A stretch of 7,326 nt of DNA from CAZKYP01 sp964556885 (GCA_964556885.1 CAZKYP010000163.1:1-7326); one strand, 5' to 3'. Positions 1 through 6,199 are shown, counted from the first letter of the stretch. Made by a program: numbers and translations. The notes: a model not told the origin generated them from the sequence alone.

Positions 1-567
1 CGAAGTTCCGAAGCCGCTGTCCTGGGCCGATATAAGCACGAAGCTGCCGCAGAAGTGTCCGAGTATGGCGGGGATAGGACTATCCGGTCCGATATGGCCC
101 CTGTAAGTAAATCTTAAAAAACCGTTATGCGGCTGATGCGTTCCGAATCCGGTCAGATGTAAATAAACAACTATCAAACTGAGAATAAGCGTACCGACAA
201 TAGCCACCGCATAACGCTGGGAACCCGAAGCCATACCCACAACAAGGGCACAGAAGATAAATGCTATGTCCCTCGTGTCCTTGATGATGTTTCGAAAACG
301 TATAATAGCCAGCGCCCCCATTAATCCGACGGCGGTAATGAAACTTGTGCCGATTACCGCCATCACCATGGAGACAACAACGGTTATAAGAATCAACGAC
401 TGGACGAAAGACCTCGAATACGACAGGCCGCTGTGAGTGAAGTAATAAATCCATGCCAGAAACTGCCCCAGGACAAACGCCAGCAGCAATGACAGGAGTA
501 CCGCCTCGGGCGTAAAGGGACTGCCCGTCGCAGGAGAACCTTCTAATACTTGCCAAATTCTATCCAT
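1..567 (-). CDS. DUF4956 family multi-pass membrane protein (3' end cut by window edge)
   Basis: This frame is open from an ATG at 567 down to base 1 (189 codons), with the C-terminus outside the window. The protein starts MDRIWQVLEG. It has hydrophobic, probably membrane-spanning stretches at about residues 23-43, 55-75, 78-90, 101-113 and 119-138. Between them lies a conserved-looking polar segment, GALAIIRFRNIIKDTRD (84-100), followed by IAFIFCALVVGMASG. I recognise this as the DUF4956 signature. The start follows the stop of the VTC-domain gene by two bases and has an AGGG about 8 bases upstream, so the two are almost certainly co-translated. Family members are usually a little over 200 residues, so only a short tail should be missing. 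The biochemical role of DUF4956 is not settled. Its frequent pairing with VTC-domain enzymes suggests it forms the membrane part of a polyphosphate system. A second open frame on this strand (125-556) gives a Cys/Gly/Arg-rich non-membrane product and is a shadow. Confidence 0.9.
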   Translation of the reverse strand, partial: MDRIWQVLEGSPATGSPFTPEAVLLSLLLAFVLGQFLAWIYYFTHSGLSYSRSFVQSLILITVVVSMVMAVIGTSFITAVGLMGALAIIRFRNIIKDTRDIAFIFCALVVGMASGSQRYAVAIVGTLILSLIVVYLHLTGFGTHQPHNGFLRFTYRGHIGPDSPIPAILGHFCGSFVLISAQDSGFGTS

Positions 568-569
568 TA

Positions 570-1272
570 CTACTGCCCTGTAAACTGTGGTGCACAGAAT
601 CTCAGCGAGCACGACTCGCTGATCGACGAAGCATATTTCGATATCGACTGCTGGCTTAGGTTGAAATACTTAACCATCTCATTGAGCCATTCAGGATAAC
701 GCTCGGTAAACTTGATTTCAAGAATCACCCCGCCCGACGTATAGGGATTGCGCTGCCAGCCCGGGCCTCCCAGTCTTACTTCGGGTTTGCTTGTTACCTT
801 GTACGCAAGCTCCCGATCAAAAGTAACTCTCACTCTCGTATGTGAATCACCTTCGTATGCCTTCCTCATATAACGGATCAGAACTACCGGTCCGGCTTTG
901 AGGTTTCTTACATACATCTGAAACTGACTAATTGCATCTATATCGGATGTAAAATTCTGGGGCGGCAAAGGTCGGCCTTCAAGCAAAGCCGCAACATCTA
1001 CCTCCATAACCCGAGCCCGACTCTTGACAATAACCGTATTTATACGTCTTTTAATTTCAAAGAAACGAGGATATTCAGGCTCGTCCGTGTAACTGCGTAT
1101 TCGCAATTTATAACGGTTCTTTTTNNNNNNNNNNNNNNNNNNNNNNNNNNNNNNNNNNNNNNNNNNNNNNNNNNNNNNNNNNNNNNNNNNNNNNNNNNNN
1201 NNNNNNNNNNNNNNNNNNNNNNNNATCTTTTTTTTGCCCGGATACCTGTTTCGGAAATTTATTTTCAAACAT
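570..1272 (-). CDS. VTC-domain protein, probable polyphosphate polymerase (interrupted by assembly gap)
   Basis: The 184 residues after the gap match the VTC domain, known from the yeast vacuolar transporter chaperone Vtc4, which makes polyphosphate from ATP. Counting from the gap, visible landmarks are KLRIR (6-10), FEIKRR (22-27), VIVKSRARV (31-39), RYMRKAYEGD (84-93), RVRVTFDREL (97-106), LEIKF (135-139) and SISKYASS (160-167). These are the basic tunnel residues and the metal-binding Glu expected of the catalytic domain. The N-terminal part, including the usual RYExKY and SxYFD segments, must lie in the N gap. The preferred start is ATG at 1272 (MFENKFPKQVSG). Its frame ends on a codon boundary at the gap, so it joins the downstream frame if the true gap is a multiple of three. 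A TTG at 1268 fits only if the gap is taken literally as 100 bases. There is no clear ribosome binding site. The stop TAG is two bases from the DUF4956 gene. No SPX domain is seen, as is usual in bacteria. Confidence 0.85.
1125..1224. other. Assembly gap, exactly 100 N
   Basis: One hundred consecutive N is the common placeholder for a scaffold gap of unknown size. It falls inside the VTC-domain gene. Direct overlap of the flanks would leave out conserved N-terminal residues of the VTC fold, so real sequence is missing. A run of eight T (1228-1235) lies just outside the right edge of the gap. Confidence 0.97.
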
Positions 1273-1285
1273 GACAGCCACTGTC
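1273..1285. repeat. Short inverted repeat abutting the VTC start codon
   Basis: GACAG-CCA-CTGTC is a perfect 5-bp inverted repeat with a 3-base spacer. It lies directly next to the ATG at 1272 on the minus strand. In the transcript it would form a small hairpin exactly where a ribosome would bind, or it could be a protein-binding site in DNA. Arms this short can arise by chance. Confidence 0.35.
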
Positions 1286-1358
1286 TTTACACAACAAATT
1301 CAAGGAGCTGGAAAGAGTCAACAATGCTTGTTTCGAGCACCTATCGATTCAGGTCTGC

Positions 1359-1364
1359 ATTATA
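1359..1364 (-). promoter_or_regulatory. Candidate -10 element for the VTC operon (proximal)
   Basis: Read on the minus strand this is a perfect TATAAT, about 87 bases upstream of the VTC start codon. No good -35 hexamer sits 16-18 bases further upstream (the best is TATATT), and there is no TGn extension, so it is a weaker candidate than its perfect -10 suggests. Confidence 0.3.
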
Positions 1365-1465
1365 GGACACAAACCACTTTAAATATATGTATACAAGTCA
1401 ACTTACAATTCCGCCCGCCTAAATTATAACAGTTCAGCCCTACCGAGCAACCGTAAATCTTACCT

Positions 1466-1495
1466 ATTCTAACATATATATGACTGCTAAGTCAA
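1466..1495 (-). promoter_or_regulatory. Candidate sigma70-type promoter for the VTC operon (distal)
   Basis: On the minus strand TTGACT (1495-1490) is followed after 18 bases by TAGAAT (1471-1466), five of six matches in each box. Transcription would start near 1459, giving a leader of roughly 187 bases before the VTC gene. An inverted repeat TGACT-GCTA-AGTCA (1481-1494) overlaps the -35 box and could be an operator. Confidence 0.45.
1481..1494. repeat. Inverted repeat overlapping the -35 box of the distal VTC promoter
   Basis: TGACT-GCTA-AGTCA has perfect 5-bp arms and a 4-base spacer. Its right arm contains most of the minus-strand -35 hexamer, a typical place for a repressor site. It also abuts CATATATATG, a 10-bp palindrome at 1473-1482. 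No known regulator is recognised from it. Confidence 0.35.
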
Positions 1496-1548
1496 TATCT
1501 TTCTGGCTGCTGTAAGAAAGCCTACACCTTCAAATTACAGGTTTTTAC

Positions 1549-1577
1549 TTGACCACATGGGATAATTTGGATAGAAT
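1549..1577 (+). promoter_or_regulatory. Sigma70-type promoter for the hom-apgM-lysC cluster
   Basis: TTGACC (1549-1554) and TAGAAT (1572-1577) are separated by exactly 17 bases, with five of six matches to consensus in each box. The start of transcription would be near 1584, leaving a leader of about 104 bases before the hom ATG. This is the best promoter-like sequence seen in the window. Confidence 0.65.
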
Positions 1578-1599
1578 TTCCATTTTAATTAATTTTTAT

Positions 1600-1683
1600 A
1601 GAAACTGATTCCCTTAGTTAGGGGATCAATTTCTGGAATTTTGTCCCTGCCTGTGCAGGGGCAATACTTTTATGGAAAAGTGT
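1600..1683 (+). promoter_or_regulatory. Structured 5' leader of hom: three consecutive hairpins
   Basis: Three inverted repeats follow each other in the predicted hom leader. The first pairs 1600-1613 with 1621-1634 (one C/A mismatch and one G-U) around the loop TTAGTTA. The second pairs 1641-1650 with 1655-1664 over ten pairs (one G-U) around the loop CTGT. The third pairs ACTTTT (1666-1671) with AAAAGT (1676-1681) around ATGG. The third hairpin contains the only ribosome-binding-like sequence of hom, GGAAAAG at 1674-1680. The run after hairpin 2 has only four U in a row, so it is a poor intrinsic terminator, and control of translation seems more likely than attenuation. No known riboswitch class is recognised. 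Confidence 0.5.
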
Positions 1684-1687
1684 ATCC

Positions 1688-3010
1688 ATGAGCGAACAGA
1701 TTGTGAAGGTCGGTCTTGTCGGTTTTGGAACCGTGGGCAGCGGCGTCGCAAAGCTGATAACTGAAAATGCAGATTCTATAGCGGCTAAAACCGGTATTCG
1801 ACTGATACTGGCCCGTGTTGTCGATATCGATACGAAGTCCGTACGTCCGGTAAAACTCCCCGAAGGCATTCTTACGGACGATTTGGACAAGCTCCTAAAA
1901 GACGAAACTATTCAGATAGGAATTGAAACCGTAGGTGGTACAACCATCGCTAAGCAAATTCAGCTTAAAATGCTCGAATCAGGAAAAGACGTCGTCACCG
2001 CCAACAAGGCCCTTTTGGCCGAATATGGCAATGAACTGTACAGAACCGCCCACCAGAACAACCGTTGTATAGCCTTCGAGGCAAGCTGTGCCGGCGGAAT
2101 ACCCATAATCTCAGCAATACGAACGGGACTGACTGCAAACAATATAACTGCAATTTACAGCATCCTCAACGGAACCTGTAATTATATCCTGTCCAATATG
2201 ACCTCCCATCAGGAGGATTTCTCCGCAGCCCTGACAAAGGCACAGGGAAAAGGATTCGCAGAGGCGGATCCGACACTGGATATCGGTGGTCACGACAGCG
2301 CCCATAAATTAGTGATTCTGGCCTCCATCGCATTCGGTTATGAAATCGCTCTCAGCGACGTTTTTGTTGAGGGTATCGAAGGAATTTCCAAATACGATAT
2401 ACATTACGGCAGCGAAATGGGCTACTGCCTTAAACTGCTGGCGATAGCCCAGAAAAACAAACAAAACAAAATATCACTCCGCGTACATCCGTCCTTTATT
2501 TCCAGGGACAATCCGCTTTCTCGCGTCAACGGCTCTTTTAACGCAATCAGTATATTCGGCAGCGCCGTCGGGCACGTAATGTTTAGCGGCCGGGGCGCAG
2601 GAATGATGCCGACTGCAAGCGCGATTGTTGCTGATATTATCGATGTCGCTTTGGGTAATTCCAGGAATACTTTTCAACATCTGAACCTGCAACCGAGAAG
2701 CCAGACTGAACCGATTATAGAAAAAGAAAATAACCACCTGGGCAGATTTTATATCAGAATTATGTGCAAGGACCAGCCCGGCGTTGTGGCCCAGTGGAGC
2801 AGGGTCCTTGCCGAGCACAAGATAAGTATCTCCGGCTCACTTCAGCACGAAGGCACAGGGCCCGAAAATACCGTACCGGTCGTAATCGTAACGCATGTCA
2901 CCCGGCATAAAAATGTCCTGGCCGCATTAAAGGATATGGAGAAACTCGATGTTATAGGTGGAAAACCCGCCTGTATAAGGATCGAGGACATCCCGGAGGA
3001 CAAAGATTAA
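1688..3010 (+). CDS. hom: Homoserine dehydrogenase with C-terminal ACT domain
   Basis: This enzyme reduces aspartate 4-semialdehyde to homoserine with NAD(P)H, the step that commits aspartate carbon to threonine and methionine. The 440-residue length is typical of the monofunctional ACT-containing form. The N-terminal Rossmann fold has VGFGTVGSGV (11-20). Further family motifs are TANKALLA (104-111), EASCAGGIPII (131-141), LNGTCNYIL (160-168) and GFAEADPTLDIGGHDSAHKL (189-208), which carries the catalytic Asp and Lys (K207). SGRGAGMMPTASA follows at 300-312. Residues about 353-435 (FYIRIMCKDQPGVVAQWSRV onward) form an ACT domain, usually the site of threonine feedback inhibition. The ATG at 1688 gives the normal N-terminus a few residues before the nucleotide-binding strand. 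Its ribosome binding site is weak and lies in a hairpin. The stop TAA overlaps the next start as TAATG. Confidence 0.97.
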   Translation: MSEQIVKVGLVGFGTVGSGVAKLITENADSIAAKTGIRLILARVVDIDTKSVRPVKLPEGILTDDLDKLLKDETIQIGIETVGGTTIAKQIQLKMLESGKDVVTANKALLAEYGNELYRTAHQNNRCIAFEASCAGGIPIISAIRTGLTANNITAIYSILNGTCNYILSNMTSHQEDFSAALTKAQGKGFAEADPTLDIGGHDSAHKLVILASIAFGYEIALSDVFVEGIEGISKYDIHYGSEMGYCLKLLAIAQKNKQNKISLRVHPSFISRDNPLSRVNGSFNAISIFGSAVGHVMFSGRGAGMMPTASAIVADIIDVALGNSRNTFQHLNLQPRSQTEPIIEKENNHLGRFYIRIMCKDQPGVVAQWSRVLAEHKISISGSLQHEGTGPENTVPVVIVTHVTRHKNVLAALKDMEKLDVIGGKPACIRIEDIPEDKD

Positions 3011-4197
3011 TGACCAAGTATGTCATTATAATCCCCGACGGTGCGGCTGACGAACCTATCGAACAATTCGGCGGTAAGACCGTGCTCGAAGCGGCCGATA
3101 TTCCCAATATAGATAAAATAAGCGCAACCGGCAGACAGGGCCTCGTTAAAACAGTTCCCGACGGTATGGAACCGGGCAGCGACGTGGCTCAGATGTCTCT
3201 GCTGGGATATGACCCTCGACAATATTATTCCGGCCGCGCTCCTATCGAGGCGGTGGCGAGAAATATAAAGCTGTCCTTAGACGACTGGGTCTTCAGATGT
3301 AATCTGGTCACTATCGCCGACGGAAAAATGGTCGACCATAGCGCAGGGCATATTTCCACCGCAGAAGGCAGTAAACTGATACAGGAGCTGGATGAGCAGC
3401 TTGGCAATGATAAGATTCGATTTCATACAGGTGTAAGCTACAGGCACCTGCTTGTCTTCAAAGGATATGACTTCAATGTCCAGACGTACCCGCCACACGA
3501 CCATATCGGCGAGCCGGTCGAAAAGCTCCTTCCTCGCGGCAAAGGCTCCGATATCCTTATCGATTTTATGGCTCGTTCGCAGCAGCTTTTTAGCGACCAT
3601 GATATAAACAAAGTCAGAAAGGACCTCGACGAAAACCAGGTCAGCTCCATCTGGCTCTGGGGACAGGGAAAGATATCCCAAATGGAACGTTTTCAAAAAC
3701 GTTTCGGACTCAAAGGCGCAGCCATCACCGCCGTCGACCTTGTCAGGGGTCTGGCCAGGATGATAGGTTTTGATTTAATTGAAGTAGCAGGCGCTACCGG
3801 TTTTATCGACACGAACTACGAAGGTAAAGCATCCGCGGCAATCAAGGCGATTGAAGATTACGACATTGTTTTCGTACATGTAGAAGCACCCGACGAAGCT
3901 GGTCATAGCGGCAACGTCGAGATGAAAAAGCAGGCGATTGAAAACATCGACAGGCATATCGTAGGACCCGTATTCGACGCCCTCGGCAAATATGAAAGCT
4001 GGCGAATACTGGTTATGCCGGACCACCCGACGCCGGTACGAAGCGGCGCTCATTCTCCCGAGCCTGTTCCGTTTGCTATGGCGGGAGATAATATCAGCGG
4101 CATCATGCACGCTGACTTTGGAGAAAAAAACGCCGCTAAATCAGGATTCAGGATCGACAATGGCTACGAACTGATGGAATATTTCCTGAAATGTTAA
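3010..4197 (+). CDS. apgM: apgM-family phosphoglycerate mutase-like protein, proposed alternative homoserine kinase
   Basis: The 395-residue protein belongs to the archaeal-type cofactor-independent phosphoglycerate mutase group of the alkaline phosphatase superfamily. Metal-binding and nucleophile positions are visible: D10 in IIPDGAAD, S57 in PGSDVAQMSLLGYDP, H290/E292/D295/H299 in HVEAPDEAGHSG, D338-H339 in MPDHPTPV and H348 in SGAHSPEP. Its start overlaps the hom stop by one base and is preceded by a strong GGAGGA (2995-3000), so it is translationally coupled to hom. lysC follows 66 bases downstream. A subfamily of these proteins has been proposed to be a homoserine kinase in bacteria that lack ThrB (a TIGRFAM equivalog, TIGR02535 as I remember it). 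The position between hom and lysC supports that reading. The alternative is a real phosphoglycerate mutase, and pyk lies three genes downstream, so context is not wholly one-sided. The fold is certain and the substrate is not. Confidence 0.9.
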   Translation: MTKYVIIIPDGAADEPIEQFGGKTVLEAADIPNIDKISATGRQGLVKTVPDGMEPGSDVAQMSLLGYDPRQYYSGRAPIEAVARNIKLSLDDWVFRCNLVTIADGKMVDHSAGHISTAEGSKLIQELDEQLGNDKIRFHTGVSYRHLLVFKGYDFNVQTYPPHDHIGEPVEKLLPRGKGSDILIDFMARSQQLFSDHDINKVRKDLDENQVSSIWLWGQGKISQMERFQKRFGLKGAAITAVDLVRGLARMIGFDLIEVAGATGFIDTNYEGKASAAIKAIEDYDIVFVHVEAPDEAGHSGNVEMKKQAIENIDRHIVGPVFDALGKYESWRILVMPDHPTPVRSGAHSPEPVPFAMAGDNISGIMHADFGEKNAAKSGFRIDNGYELMEYFLKC

Positions 4198-4202
4198 AAG
4201 AG

Positions 4203-4231
4203 TTGTATATTAAAATTCGACTCAATAAAAT
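4203..4231 (+). promoter_or_regulatory. Possible internal promoter before lysC
   Basis: TTGTAT (4203-4208) and TAAAAT (4226-4231) are 17 bases apart in the AT-rich 66-base gap between apgM and lysC. The -10 box matches in five positions and the -35 in only three. It would start transcripts near 4238, just before the lysC ribosome binding site AGGA (4255-4258). No terminator is seen in the gap, so read-through from hom-apgM is also expected. Confidence 0.3.
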
Positions 4232-4263
4232 AGTTTAATAGTTTTGTTTATGACAGGATAGGT

Positions 4264-5499
4264 ATGGAAATAATTGTTCAGAAATTCGGCGGCACCTCTG
4301 TGGCCAACGCAGAGAAGATTCGACGAGCCGCCAAACGGGCTATTGAAAAGGCCCAGAAAGGTTATGGAGTCGTTGTAGTGGCTTCGGCCCGTGGCAAGCA
4401 GACGGACGAGCTTGTCGCCGATGCTATGGAACTTAATCCCAATCCGCCCAAACGCGAGATGGACCAGTTGCTCAGCACGGGCGAGCAACAAACGGTTTCG
4501 CTGATTGCAATGGCCCTTGATGCTATGAAACAAAAAGCCATCAGCTTAACCGGGGCTCAGATTCGGATGATGACCGACAGCGTCCATACCAAGGCGAGAA
4601 TTATAAGCATTGACGCCCAACGAATACATAAACAGTTAGACGAAGGGAAAATCGTAATCGTCGCAGGTTTTCAGGGTATAGATGAAAATGAAAATATCAC
4701 AACGCTCGGACGGGGTGGCTCGGACACGACCGCGGTTGCAATAGCCGCCGCCCTGGGAGCAAAGGTATGCGAAATCTACACGGACGTGGATGGAATTTAT
4801 ACCACTGATCCGAGAATCTTCAAAAAAGCCGTCAAAATGGATGAAATCAGCTACGATGAAATGCTCGAGATGGCAAGTCTCGGGGCCGGTGTTATGCATC
4901 CCCGCGCCGTCGAGTTCGGGAAAAAATATGATGTCACTATTCATGTAAGAAACAGTGCGAAAGATATAGAGGGAACATTAATTCAACACGAGGTACCACA
5001 AATGGAAGGTGTATTAGTCTCAGGGGCAACAATACAAAGAAATCTGGCAAAGATAGCTTTGATCGGCGTCGATAACATCCCGGGTAATGCCGCAAAGATA
5101 TTTGCCCACATGGCGAAGGCCAAAGTAATTGTCAACGATATCATTCAGAATGAAGTCAGTCCCGATAAGGCAAACCTTTCGTTCATGATTGAAGATTCGG
5201 ATTTGCAAGTCGCGAAAGAAGCCCTGGAGGGAATCAAAGAAGAAGTCAACTGCGACAGTATCTTCGTCCGCGACGACATCGCCGAGATATCCGTTGTCGG
5301 CGTCGGCATGAGAAGTCACTACGGCGTCGCCGATAAAATGTTCAGCGCGCTGGCCCAGGCAAAGATTAACATCGACTCGATAACAACCAGCGAAATCCGA
5401 ATCAGTTGCACGGTCGACAAAAAGCAGGCCGACAAGGCCCTCGAGGTCGTTTGCCTTGCCTTCGAGCTCGACAAGCCGGCAAAAAAACGCGGCAAGTAA
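4264..5499 (+). CDS. lysC: Aspartate kinase, monofunctional, with two C-terminal ACT domains
   Basis: LysC phosphorylates aspartate to 4-aspartyl phosphate, the first step toward lysine, threonine and methionine. The 411 residues match the alpha/beta type known from Bacillus and Corynebacterium. The amino acid kinase domain (about 1-240) shows KFGGTS (7-12), STGEQ (71-75), GFQG (135-138), GRGGSDTTA (149-157), TDVDG (173-177), TDPR (181-184) and MHPRA (211-215). Two ACT repeats follow at about 258-325 and 340-405, the second containing ITTSEIRIS (373-381); they normally bind lysine and/or threonine. The early loop reads ASARGKQTDEL, with Arg where SAMGK is usual. AGGA lies five bases before the ATG, which places the start just ahead of the first strand. 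A likely internal start at codon 247 is listed separately. The genes hom, apgM and lysC together form a homoserine-phosphate module. Confidence 0.97.
   Translation: MEIIVQKFGGTSVANAEKIRRAAKRAIEKAQKGYGVVVVASARGKQTDELVADAMELNPNPPKREMDQLLSTGEQQTVSLIAMALDAMKQKAISLTGAQIRMMTDSVHTKARIISIDAQRIHKQLDEGKIVIVAGFQGIDENENITTLGRGGSDTTAVAIAAALGAKVCEIYTDVDGIYTTDPRIFKKAVKMDEISYDEMLEMASLGAGVMHPRAVEFGKKYDVTIHVRNSAKDIEGTLIQHEVPQMEGVLVSGATIQRNLAKIALIGVDNIPGNAAKIFAHMAKAKVIVNDIIQNEVSPDKANLSFMIEDSDLQVAKEALEGIKEEVNCDSIFVRDDIAEISVVGVGMRSHYGVADKMFSALAQAKINIDSITTSEIRISCTVDKKQADKALEVVCLAFELDKPAKKRGK
4990..4994 (+). promoter_or_regulatory. Internal ribosome binding site in lysC
   Basis: GAGGT lies seven bases before the in-frame ATG at 5002 (codon 247 of lysC). 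Motif and spacing are as good as those of most gene starts in this window. Confidence 0.45.
5002..5499 (+). CDS. Possible aspartate kinase beta subunit from an internal start
   Basis: Met247 of LysC begins MEGVLVSGATIQRN and would give a 165-residue product made only of the two ACT domains. In Bacillus subtilis aspartokinase II and Corynebacterium aspartokinase, a beta subunit of about 160-172 residues is made from an in-frame internal start at the corresponding place, just before the first ACT domain (in Corynebacterium it begins MEDAVLTGVA, from memory). The GAGGT seven bases upstream supports real use here. It remains a prediction, because a Met at this position is conserved in some family members without proven internal initiation. 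Confidence 0.45.
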   Translation: MEGVLVSGATIQRNLAKIALIGVDNIPGNAAKIFAHMAKAKVIVNDIIQNEVSPDKANLSFMIEDSDLQVAKEALEGIKEEVNCDSIFVRDDIAEISVVGVGMRSHYGVADKMFSALAQAKINIDSITTSEIRISCTVDKKQADKALEVVCLAFELDKPAKKRGK

Positions 5500-5503
5500 T
5501 TAA

Positions 5504-5513
5504 CTTTATAAAG
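5504..5513. repeat. Perfect 10-bp palindrome after lysC
   Basis: CTTTATAAAG lies five bases after the lysC stop in the 40-base gap before the nuclease gene. It is too AT-rich and short for a terminator and has no T-run after it. It may be chance. Confidence 0.25.
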
Positions 5514-5539
5514 CACGTTGATTATTAACTGACAGACTG

Positions 5540-6199
5540 ATGCAGTCCGAACAGGAGAGGATTAAATACGCCATGAGTAGACGCTTCAGGAGCGGCGTAA
5601 TCATTTTGTCTCTGCTGTTAATCGCCCTGCTCTCGTGGCTCGACCACGCTTTCTACAAAGGCAGGCTGTCACCCCGCTTCCAGACCGGCCAACACACTCA
5701 GGCAACCGACCGCGAAAAATATCATGCCAAAACTTTTACCGTCGGCTCGGTTATTGATGGTGACACCATCGACATAAACATTGCCGATAACGGATATGAG
5801 CGCACGCGCATAAGACTGCTCGGAATCGATGCTCCCGAAACGCACAGCGACCAGTACGGCGTAATGTATTTCGGCCCCGAGGCTGCCGAATTTGTAAAGC
5901 AAATCGCTCTCGGCAAATCCGTCACGGTCTACCTCGACGAAATAAGTGACACGAGAGGCAAATACGGCAGACTGCTCGCCTACGTCCAACTGCCCGACGG
6001 AAGATTCCTGAACGAAGTAATCCTGACCGAGGGCTTCGCCTACGCGGACCTGCGATTTCGCCACAGTTTATACAACGCATACCAGCAGTACCAGGCATCA
6101 GCACGTAGCACACAAAAAGGTCTGTGGAAACAAGTAACCCGCGAGCAACTGCCCCAGTGGCTGCAAACAAGAAAACCTGATTTACTCTCAGACAAATAG
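5540..6199 (+). CDS. Membrane-anchored thermonuclease-like (SNase/TNase) protein
   Basis: The C-terminal two thirds form a staphylococcal-nuclease domain, which cuts DNA and RNA phosphodiester bonds with calcium. Visible motifs are VIDGDTI (71-77), IRLLGIDAPET (91-101) and KYGRLLAYV (141-149). They supply counterparts of the Staphylococcus aureus nuclease residues D21, R35, D40, E43 and R87 (here D73, R92, D97, E100 and R144), so the site looks intact. Residues 19-35 (GVIILSLLLIALLSWL) form one hydrophobic segment after a basic RRFR stretch, suggesting a signal anchor and a domain outside the cytoplasmic membrane. The start is uncertain. The ATG at 5540 gives 219 residues but has no ribosome binding site. 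The in-frame ATG at 5573 (MSRRFRSG, 208 residues) gives a tidier signal anchor and has AGGAGAGG at 5553-5560, though 12 bases away. The gene has no metabolic link to its neighbours and probably rides along in the cluster. Confidence 0.9.
   Translation: MQSEQERIKYAMSRRFRSGVIILSLLLIALLSWLDHAFYKGRLSPRFQTGQHTQATDREKYHAKTFTVGSVIDGDTIDINIADNGYERTRIRLLGIDAPETHSDQYGVMYFGPEAAEFVKQIALGKSVTVYLDEISDTRGKYGRLLAYVQLPDGRFLNEVILTEGFAYADLRFRHSLYNAYQQYQASARSTQKGLWKQVTREQLPQWLQTRKPDLLSDK

Larger units (their letters stand above)
1273..1687. other. Divergent intergenic region without a supported gene
   Basis: This 415-bp AT-rich stretch separates the minus-strand VTC operon from the plus-strand hom gene cluster. 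It contains one strong candidate promoter for hom, two candidate promoters for the VTC operon, several short palindromes and a hairpin-rich hom leader, listed separately. The longest open frame I checked, on the plus strand at 1271-1429 (52 codons), has no ribosome binding site and no recognisable sequence. I therefore see no gene here. Confidence 0.75.

Noticed and set aside
125..556. Minus-strand open frame of 143 codons starting at a TTG
   Set aside because: It encodes a Cys/Gly/Arg-rich product with no domain, and it overlaps in another frame a clear DUF4956 membrane protein.
1272..1278. CTGTCAT on the minus strand at the VTC start, resembling half of a PhoB box
   Set aside because: The second direct repeat at 11-base periodicity is missing and the site overlaps the start codon.
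1271..1429. Plus-strand ORF of 52 codons (MTATVFTQQIQG...) overlapping the VTC start in antisense
   Set aside because: There is no ribosome binding site, no recognisable sequence, and it covers candidate promoter elements of the minus-strand operon.
1641..1671. Hairpin 2 of the hom leader as an intrinsic terminator
   Set aside because: The GC-rich stem is good but is followed by TACTTTTAT with only four T in a row, weak for termination. It is better treated as part of a structured leader.
1672..1764. ATG in the third leader hairpin opening a 30-codon ORF that overlaps hom out of frame
   Set aside because: It starts within the hom ribosome-binding region and has no run of Thr, Ile, Met or Lys codons, so it is not a convincing leader peptide.
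4200..4223. GAGTTG/CGACTC inverted repeat after apgM as a terminator
   Set aside because: It is a six-pair stem with a 12-base loop and no following T-run, and the genes around it are functionally linked.
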